Source: Bedellia somnulentella
Taxonomy: Eukaryota > Arthropoda > Insecta > Lepidoptera > Bedelliidae
Length of the DNA stretch: 64,000 bases
NCBI GenBank assembly: GCA_963576735.1
Contig: OY755184.1
Coordinates: forward strand, 7,750,001 to 7,814,000
Direction of reading: 5' to 3'
The translations under genes were made by a program, and so were the position numbers. The notes under the pieces are model-generated. The model did no database searches, was not told the origin of the DNA, and saw only the letters and a program-made list of their open reading frames with translations. Shown here piece after piece: positions 57,151-64,000 of this stretch; the stretch's first letter is position 1, and the number at the start of each line of letters is the position of its first letter.

Positions 57151-57699
57151 CTAAATAATAGATACAAATAACAAATGAAAACAAACATAATTGTTTTGTA
57201 CAATATTTATTTTATTTGACTTTGTTCGGAAAAACACATTTACATTTCTAAAAGCCAATTAGGAGTACTCACAAATGTTCACTTAAATCATTGAACGACA
57301 ACATTGGGTTTGTAACAAATTTAACTTGGTCACTAGCTTTCAAAATAAATAAATAAATAACATACCGATCCACCAAAACCGATCTTAACACTTTGAGTTG
57401 AATACTCGTGTATCAATATTAATTTTTAAAGTAATATCATTTAAGATAGCTCTTAAAATAAATGTGTTTTTTTAATAATTCGTATTGAGTCTGTGAATTG
57501 CTAATGGTGTATGCTGTCTGCTTTATCTACTCGGAACTTAAATATTAATTTTTGAGACGAGTTCTAGACAATCTTTTAGAAGTTTTAACAAATAAAAAGT
57601 GTCAGAAATGTTCCTTCTCTCTGATAATGGTAAGAAATTATATCTTTTGTGAAACACACTAGCCTTAAAATCTAGAAAACTAAGAAAACGCAAAATTAT
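57151..57699. other. No recognised feature
   Basis: AT-rich DNA inside the left half of the inverted structure. Confidence 0.4.
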
Positions 57700-57845
57700 T
57701 ATGCGGTTGGAGACCCATCACCTAAAACCCTTATTTCACCATCTTTTCCCCACGCAACTTCCAAAAGTGGCTGAGGAATTTCTTTTCCCTAGCTCTGGCT
57801 ACCCCATTAAGGATTTATAGCCGTGAGTATATTATGTATGTATGT
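57700..57845 (+). mobile_element. SINE-B 3' two-thirds
   Basis: GCGGTTGGAGACCCATCACC ... ATAGCCGTGAGTATATTATG. Confidence 0.88.
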
Positions 57846-57865
57846 ATATTATTTATTCCACTACA

Positions 57866-57930
57866 AGCTTTTTGCCAGCGACTTCGTACGCTTGGACTTT
57901 ATTTTTTGCATCCGATTTACATACAAAATA
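57866..57930 (+). repeat. Dispersed 'TAGCTTTTTGTCCGCGAC' repeat, diverged
   Basis: AAGCTTTTTGCCAGCGACTT, then GCATCCGATTTACATACAAAA. It overlaps the edge of the inner inverted arm. Confidence 0.7.
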
Positions 57931-59034
57931 GTTTTTAGTTCAGTAGTTGAGGTGTTAAGATGGAATGTAGTCGCAACATACATTACATTAAATTATACGT
58001 ACTTGCTTTGCATTCAGAAGATACATACATATAAAGAAAGAAAATGTGCACTCATTATAAAATAAATAGCACATAATGATAATTTTAAGTAGCGTCGAAA
58101 AGTGCATTTTTATGCATACGACAAAGATTACCTTCCTTGAGTTAGTTTTGGTTTATATGCAAACATCTAGGATTTATGACTCACTCAACACTATAGGCTG
58201 CATAGTTTATATCTTACCCTGTTCTAAAATGAAACACGGATACAAACAAATAATACTGTCATTATCATTCTACCCCAAATCTACCCTAAGGTCAAGAACA
58301 AACTAGAGGAGTCATAAGGCCGTGGAAGCTACTAACTAAATAATACTTCCATGGGGTAGATTGATACATTGATACTGACAGTATTATTTGTTTGTATCCT
58401 TGTTTCATTTTAGGGTAAGATATAAACTATGCAGCCTATAGTGTTGAGTGAGTCATAAATCCTAGATGTTTAAATATAAACCAAAACTAACTCAAGGAAG
58501 GTAATCTTTGTCGTATGCATAAAAATGTTGGATGTGTAAGAACCTGTGGCACTAAAAATAGTCCGGTACACTCTTCGACGCTACTTATATTTATCATTAA
58601 TCATTATGTTCTATTTATTTTATAATGAGTGCACATTTTCTTTCTTTATATGTATGTATCTTCTGACTGCAAAGCAAGTACGTTTAATTTAATGTAATGT
58701 ATGTTGCGACTACATTCCATCTTAATACCTCAACTACCGGACTGAAAACTATTTTTTCAAAAGTTTAAAACTATTTTGGATGTAAATCTAAAATGTAAGC
58801 TCTAGCTACCACTTTTTGGGATTTATGGCCGTGAGTATATGAATTTATGTAAAAAATAAGCACTTTTGTTTTCCCCCAAGGGCCTGTGTGGTCCCTCTAG
58901 TTCGCAGCTGGCATAACTTACCACTATAACGCATTGCCAAAAGCAAACGTTCCCACGTCATAGACTAAAGTCTTGTCGATAGCTAGGGCAGTGGTTAGTC
59001 TGATTACGTAGTAATCTCTATATAGTTTGTGGTA

Positions 59035-59239
59035 AGACACGACAATTTAAAATAGCTCGTAAAAAATAAAGAGGGTAAGTATAAAATTGGAACGTACCTT
59101 TTTTTATTTATAAAGACTCATATTTTCAGTATACATTACAACCGGCCAGTGTTTCATACATTAAAACCTTTTATCGCAATACTTTTTGAGTGGCCTGGTA
59201 CCAAACACTATCACAATTCTGTTTTTATATTTATAGTCC
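59035..59239. other. No recognised feature
   Basis: AT-rich DNA. Confidence 0.4.
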
Positions 59240-59415
59240 CACGGGCGTTGTAAAGTATATAAAGGACATCGAGGCTTTTTAAGTGATTGTTCGGCGATGC
59301 AGTTGGTGTATGTACATTTATTTAACTACTTTTTCCCCAATCTATTTCTAAAAGTTACTATCTCTGAAGCTATGGCTACCCTTTTATGGAATTTAAGGCC
59401 GTTGGTATATACTCA
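59240..59415 (+). mobile_element. SINE-B diverged copy
   Basis: CCCACGGGCGTTGTAAAG, GGCGATGCAGTTGG and TGGCTACCCTTTTATGGAAT in family order. Confidence 0.6.
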
Positions 59416-59639
59416 TGAATAATTGATAGATGAATTTCATAAATTCAATCGCACCAAGTTTTTTGTTTCTAGATATAAAAATGCCAAAAATCTCTATATT
59501 AACTTTCATTTGTTATATCAAACTCTTAGGGGTTAAGTTCCAAAAATTTAGTTTTTAATTGTTCATAAGAATCATGAAACAAACCATGTTGTACCAAGTT
59601 TCTATGTTCAAAAATGAGGATATCTTACTAAGTACAAAT

Positions 59640-60055
59640 ACGAATAGTAGTTATGAGTATAGGTTTTTTGATGCTCCTCGTTATTTTCGAGGATTCATCA
59701 TCGTATCATTTAGATTCTAAATTTACATGCTTTTATTCGTTTGCAATAAGTTGATGTGAAAAACAGTTTAGACGATAAAATGAATCTCATCTCCCCTCGG
59801 GAATTTCTCATTTTCGGAGAATTTTTACTGTATCATTTAGCTTCTAAATTTACATGTTTATATTTACATGTTTTAATTAACCATCCAGCAAGCAAACATT
59901 TTTTTTATTTTCCCTCGGTTATTTAATCTAGACTTCTAACTATACGCCTGCAAAATTTCAAAGCAATCGGTTCAATAGTTACGGCGTGAAAGCGGCACAA
60001 CAAACAAACAAACAAACTCACTTTCCGATTTATAATATTGGTATGGATTAATACA
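59640..60055 (+). repeat. Common lepidopteran dispersed repeat with imperfect tandem units
   Basis: CATCGTATCATTTAGATTCTAAATTTACATG-type units occur twice (59700 and 59830), then AGCAATCGGTTCAATAGTTA, CGGCGTGAAAGCGG, (CAAA)n and ATAATATTGGTATGGATTA, a well-known moth repeat ending. No ORF. Confidence 0.7.
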
Positions 60056-60420
60056 ATTGGTAATCTAATAAAAAGCACACATATAAAGTTATAATAATTG
60101 ATATAGGAATAACATATACTAATTACAATAACTGCAACTACAGTAAGTAAAATAACAAATGTGGAGGAAAAGGGAAGATCTTCCGCCAGGCGGTGGTATG
60201 CCTGGGGACCGCGGTCCAACTGTATTAAGTTGGAACTTGTTTATATAGTAAATGTTTTTTAGAAACTTCGATTGCACGATGTACGATTTGTATAGCGAGT
60301 CTTGATGACGAGTGTGACGTATATTGCTTCGTTACGTGTTGCTGTGGAATGTGATTCTTCTTGCACTGTCAGCGTTTCTATGTAGTGCGCGTCATTGTGT
60401 ACTGACAGCGCGTCGCTACA

Positions 60421-60687
60421 TTACTCCCCCTCCAACAGGAAATTTTGACTCCATATCATCGTGCCAGTGTGTGTATGCTCGACGGTCATGTGTGCCGGAA
60501 CCTCAATGCTGACTCCAACAGCCACGGTGTGGGTGCCCCGTTGCTTGTCCCATTGCTGCCGTGCTGCGAGTCGTGTCTCATGAGCCGTGGATTCGAAGCG
60601 CTTTGACTGCAGTCCTTTGATATCCTTTTTGCTGCTCGTACTTGTCTGGCCAATCCAAATGACTCCTTGTGCTTTGAAGGACGCCAT
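60421..60687 (-). CDS. 88-aa ORF of the miniature LTR element, copy 1
   Basis: ATG lies 26 nt after the LTR edge. The frame MASFKAQGVIWIGQTSTSSK, KDIKGLQSKRFESTAHETRL, AARQQWDKQRGTHTVAVGVS then IEVPAHMTVEHTHTGTMIWS and QNFLLEGE ends in a TAA that overlaps the polypurine tract. No gag, protease or RT motif. It could be the start of gag fused by deletion to the end of pol, or a peptide selected for itself. Function unknown. Confidence 0.55.
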   Translation of the reverse strand: MASFKAQGVIWIGQTSTSSKKDIKGLQSKRFESTAHETRLAARQQWDKQRGTHTVAVGVSIEVPAHMTVEHTHTGTMIWSQNFLLEGE

Positions 60688-60770
60688 CGTGTTCTGTAGT
60701 CGGTGGTCACCAATGTGGAGGAAAAGGGAAGATCTTCCGCCAGGCGGTGGTATGCCTGGGGACCGCGCGG

Positions 60771-60990
60771 CTGTCCCAAAAAGAAAAGCAGTATGGCACA
60801 TGGTCTTCAAAATCTAGGTATCAACATCACTCTACAAATAAAGCAAGTCCCTACAAGATGCAAAGACCCGTTCATCAAAAGAGGCACTAGTTTTCGAGAT
60901 AAAAAAATTCAAAAGACAGCAAGTCCACTTGTGAAAAAGCATTCCCCAAAAACTAAACGCAGCAAGGAACAGTTACCAAAATTAAACAGA
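60771..60990 (+). other. Exon-like basic ORF inside the composite element
   Basis: Open plus-strand frame: CPKKKSSMAHGLQNLGINIT, LQIKQVPTRCKDPFIKRG, TSFRDKKIQKTASPLVKKHS and PKTKRSKEQLPKLNR, ending at a consensus-like donor GA|GTAAGT (60991). Lys-rich, possibly part of a nuclear protein. No family recognised, and the acceptor side is lost at the LTR junction. It may be a gene fragment captured by or trapped in the element. Confidence 0.35.
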
Positions 60991-61953
60991 GTAAGTCGCG
61001 AGTCTTACTATTTTTTATTAATTGTGAATGAGACTTGCTGGGTTTCCTATATGGGGATTATGCTTGAAAAACGATGATGATGCCCACAAATTTAACTGTA
61101 AAGCACATGCCCGTTAACATTTAAACCTAAATTTCACGAAATTTCCATTTGGCGCGAATCGGATTCCGCACGGTATTCGTTGGAGGTGGCTACAGGTACA
61201 TCGGGGGATGCGGTAGCTACTTGTCGCCGTTCGTCGCATCGGCGCTAGAGCACGTTTTTACTGGATGTAATTATTTTTGCAAGCGTAATTTACTGTTTTT
61301 AAAGAGAATGGAGCAGAGTAGAATAATTTAGATTGCTGCATATTGCTGCTATCTAACAAACGGTCACACTCATATGAGTGATGATTCCGGTCACGGTAAT
61401 ATTGAACAAAATTTACTAGAAAGCAATCAATTTCTGATTTCGAAAACTTCAAGAATCAGAGAAGACGTCAATAAAAAATCAAGGTTGTGGAAACCGGATG
61501 CTTAATTTGATTGACCAAAAAAGAAGAGGTGACCACGACTCAATGGAGACCCTTTGAAAAATTTTCAGTTAGTTCTAGCATACAAAGGTATGGGGTGAAG
61601 TGACTATGTTGCTGACCGTACCGCAATTTAAAAAAGTTTTATTCCAATTGTTTTGGTATTTACTGTGTTTTGTAGTGGTTATTTATTCTCTGCTATAGTA
61701 AATAACCAAAAATTACAATAGAACAAGGTACGTTGCTGTGTTTTTATATGGTAACCCAGAGCTAAATAAATCATGAAAACAAATTTTAAATTATTTAGTG
61801 CCGTAAAACATGCACCAATCAGTTAATCTACTTCTTTTAAATACAAATAAATGCGCAATCATAGTATCCATGACACCCAATACTTATATTGGTCGATTAT
61901 TGTTAAATTTTGTGTGGCTCACCAAAAATATGTTTTTTCGCTCTCTTGAGTTT
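60991..61953. other. Foreign DNA between the truncated LTRs
   Basis: Unique-looking DNA. A GC-rich block at 61145-61260 (GGATTCCGCACGGTATTCG) stands out and is open on both strands, without a motif I recognise. Confidence 0.4.
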
Positions 61954-62071
61954 TGATGGCGAGTGTGACGTATATTGCTTCGTTACGTGTTGCTGTGGAA
62001 TTCGATTCTTTTTGCACTGTCAGCGTTTCTATGTAGTGCGCGTCATTGTGTACTGACAGCTCGTCGCTACA

Positions 62072-62338
62072 TTACTCCCCCTCCAACAGGAAATTTTGAC
62101 TCCATATCATCGTGCCAGTGTGTGTATGCTCGACGGCCATGTGTGCCGGAACCTCAATGCTGACTCCAACAGCCACGGTGTGGGTGCCCCGTTGCTTGTC
62201 CCATTGCTGCCGTGCTGCGAGTCGTGTCTCATGAGCCGTGGATTCGAAGCGCTTTGACTGCAGTCCTTTGATATCCTTTTTGCTGCTCGTACTTGTCTGG
62301 CCAATCCAAATGACTCCTTGTGCTTTGAAGGACGCCAT
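62072..62338 (-). CDS. 88-aa ORF of the miniature LTR element, copy 2
   Basis: Same frame as copy 1 with one residue changed (Ala for Thr at position 68), ATG and stop at the same distances from the LTRs. Conservation in both copies may only reflect recent origin. Confidence 0.55.
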   Translation of the reverse strand: MASFKAQGVIWIGQTSTSSKKDIKGLQSKRFESTAHETRLAARQQWDKQRGTHTVAVGVSIEVPAHMAVEHTHTGTMIWSQNFLLEGE

Positions 62339-62625
62339 CGTGTTCTGTAGTCGGTGGTCACCAATGTGGAGGAAAAGGGAAGATCTTCCGCCAGGCGGTG
62401 GTATGCCTGGGGACCGCGGTCCAACTGTATTAAGTTGGAATTTGTTTATATAGTAAATGTTTTTTAGAAACTTTGATTGCACGATGTACGATTTGTATAG
62501 CGAGTCTTGATGACGAGTGTGACGTATATTGCTTCGTTACGTGTTGCTGTGGAATGTGATTCTTCTTGCACTGTCAGCGTTTCTATGTAGTGCGCGTCAT
62601 TGTGTACTGACAGCGCGTCGCTACA

Positions 62626-63020
62626 CAAACAACCATACAAATCTTCAACCCTTATTTCACCCCCACACTGGTAAAAACTTCAAAATGCTAGAACAAACGA
62701 TTTTTCGATTCTTACTTAGTGCCTCAATAAAAAAAATACAAACTACATACTAACTTCTAACCCCTATTTCATCCCTTCACAGGGTGAAATTTCAAAAACG
62801 CTAGAACAAATGTTTTTTTGTTCCTTATGAAGTGCTTAAATACGAGCATAAATTTTCATGGTCATATCTTTTAAAATTAAAAAATCCCGTACAAACTTTC
62901 AACCCTTATTTCCACCTCTTCATCCCTTATTTTCGCAATAAAAGGTAGCCTATGTTCTTTCTGAGGGTCTAAAGATTGCCTGTGTCAAATTTCATCAAAT
63001 TCGTTTGAGACGGTTAAGCG
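62626..63020. repeat. Imperfect ~125-bp tandem repeat with moth-repeat tail
   Basis: TTCAACCCTTATTTCACCCC (62643), TTCTAACCCCTATTTCATCC (62755) and TTTCAACCCTTATTTCCACC (62897) head three decaying units, each with AATGCTAGAACAAA-type words. It ends GTCAAATTTCATCAAATTCG. Confidence 0.7.
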
Positions 63021-63029
63021 GGAAAGCGT

Positions 63030-63440
63030 GACATTGATGATTTACCAAAAAATCTTTAAGCTTACGCTTAAAGGTGTTCTTGCCAAACCAATCTCGTATT
63101 GGTGGAGGAAGATAATTCCAGCGCTTGACCGCTGCAAATCTGAAAGAACCTCTAAATACGGCTGATCAGTGGATTGGCAAGATCGCCCAGAATTTTATCT
63201 GATAGTTACTGTTAGTTACAACTCCAAATATCAATGTGGTGAGGTGTAATGTGTCGTGTGACATTATTATGTGTATAAGCCTGCGGGAACGGGGATGGAG
63301 TCAAAAGCAAAAACGGGCACATGCGTTTTGTGGCCGTAGTATTAATTTCTGTGTGCAAAATGCTACAACTGCAACCTACATAAACCACATCGCAATAGTT
63401 TAATATTGACAATATCAAATTCACACTTCATTAATCACGA
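63030..63440 (-). pseudogene. LINE C-terminal fragment
   Basis: The minus strand encodes NLILSILNYCDVVYVGCSCS (about 63420), the LxYCxxVY motif that follows the RT domain in jockey-like LINEs. After frame breaks it reads SFRFAAVKRWNYLPPPIRDW, then FGKNTFKRKLKDFLV (63030-63150), the usual end of such proteins. The RT core is absent. Confidence 0.75.
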
Positions 63441-63614
63441 ATATTGTAAAGAACTTTGAGATGGTAGAATAGAAGCAGTTATGCTTCTGATGAAATATGG
63501 TTTTAGTCACTTATACTTGTACGTACCTTAGTAGGTTACTAACCATAGATTATAACTAGATTTTAATCTGAAATAAATACTTTATTATTATTAATAAATT
63601 TATAAAGAAAGATT

Positions 63615-63858
63615 TTACCGTGTAGTTTCGGCTTAGAATAACACTACCCCATTTCTTCCGGTGAGTGTACGTAAGAGGCGACTAACGGTATTGGGCTTTT
63701 AAGGGATTGTTGGGCGATGCGGTTGGAGACCCATCACCAACAACCTTTATTCCACCATCTTTTTCCACACAACTTTCAAAAGTGGCTGAGGAATTTCTGA
63801 TTCCTCAGCTCTGGCTACCCCTTCAGGGGATTCATAGCCGTGAGTATATGTATGTGTA
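63615..63858 (+). mobile_element. SINE-B full copy
   Basis: ACCGTGTAGTTTCGGCTTAG, CGTAAGAGGCGACTAACGG and GCGATGCGGTTGGAGACCC, ending ATAGCCGTGAGTATATGTATG. Confidence 0.92.
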
Positions 63859-64000
63859 AAGAAAGAGTATTTGCTTCTAAAACACAAAAAAAACCTTAAG
63901 TAAGTATACGAAATGAAATGACTAATCAATTGCTTAGAGCATATACATCTAGACCATAACTAGAGAGATAAAGAATACGTCACGACGAGCAAGAAAAGGA

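Larger units (their letters stand above)
56588..59034. repeat. Large nested inverted repeat next to mariner
   Basis: Outer arms 56672-56954 and 58797-59034 (shared ATCGACAAGACTTTAGTCTA and CAGCTGCGAACTAGAGGGAC; the left has an extra 45 bp). Inner arms 57911-58271 and 58352-58775 (shared AAGGTAATCTTTGTCGTATG; the right has an extra ~45 bp near 58530). A 53-bp piece of mariner 5' flank (56588-56640) reappears inverted at 58272-58324, in the centre. About 0.95 kb on the left (56955-57910, two SINE-B copies and unique DNA) has no counterpart on the right. Confidence 0.85.
60160..62625 (-). mobile_element. Composite miniature LTR element, two LTR-internal units around foreign DNA
   Basis: Minus orientation. 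Full 261-bp LTRs at both ends (62365-62625 and 60160-60420) start TGTAGCGACGCGCTGTCAG on the minus strand and differ at two bases. Each is joined to a 293-bp internal region (62072-62364 and 60421-60713). Two truncated LTR pieces, 61954-62071 and 60714-60770, face the middle, where 85 bp of LTR is replaced by 1.18 kb of unrelated DNA. Primer site TGGTGACCACCGAC and polypurine tract GGAGGGGGAGTAA are present in each unit. CAAA flanks both outer ends (60156-60159 and 62626-62629), so it may have inserted as one piece. Confidence 0.88.

Noticed and set aside
1..64000. CRISPR array
   Set aside because: No set of short direct repeats with regular unique spacers. Repeats here are dispersed eukaryotic elements.

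Overview
The window is insect DNA, almost certainly from a moth or butterfly. The clearest evidence is one host gene, the precursor of the type-C allatostatin neuropeptide, whose mature peptide matches the form known from Manduca. The repeats fit too: tRNA-derived SINEs with the lepidopteran core AACATCGTGAGGAAACC, a Dong/R4-type retrotransposon, and abundant foldback MITEs. The DNA is AT-rich, with GC-rich islands only where genes or transposon ORFs lie. There are no bacterial-type operons, no CRISPR array and no rRNA.

Layout. 1-8.3 kb: the 3' half of a jockey-like LINE running off the left edge, a 209-bp palindrome built from a tRNA-like sequence, several SINEs, and a broken ORF of unknown family (5.9-6.7 kb, minus). 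8.3-22.6 kb: allatostatin C (plus strand) in three coding exons. Exon 1 is the signal peptide, exon 2 the acidic spacer, and exon 3 carries the mature peptide. Intron 2 is 11.6 kb and is filled with SINEs, LINE tails, a foldback MITE and a 1.65-kb LINE ending just before exon 3. A second small ORF-bearing exon candidate lies 107 bp after exon 1 and could give an alternative secreted peptide.

22.6-28.9 kb: repeat debris with no recognisable gene. 29-32 kb: a long decayed APE-endonuclease LINE (minus). 32.3-36.0 kb: a nearly intact 1186-codon Dong/R4-type LINE with one internal stop, ending at a (TAA)n tract. 36-42.9 kb: dispersed repeats, a tRNA-like sequence, a young 584-bp TRIM retrotransposon with near-identical 188-bp LTRs and a 5-bp target duplication, and a 452-bp foldback MITE. 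42.9-45.5 kb: a LINE with an intact 607-aa reverse transcriptase ORF.

45.5-53.7 kb: a mosaic of LINE fragments (one with an inverted 5' piece), a recurring short motif, a THAP-like exon remnant, a tandem segmental duplication and a MITE nested in a SINE. 55.5-59 kb: a mariner transposase with an internal deletion, beside a large nested inverted repeat. 60.2-62.6 kb: two copies of a miniature LTR element sharing an intact 88-aa ORF, enclosing 1.18 kb of foreign DNA. 62.6-64 kb: tandem repeat, a LINE C-terminal fragment and a SINE.

Apart from allatostatin C, essentially everything recognisable is mobile DNA. One SINE-like family (called SINE-B here, about 240 bp, ending CGTGAGTATATGTATGTATG) has at least 12 copies and shares its 3' end with the common APE LINE. 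This suggests it is mobilised by that LINE. Family names SINE-A, SINE-B and SINE-C are labels for this window only.
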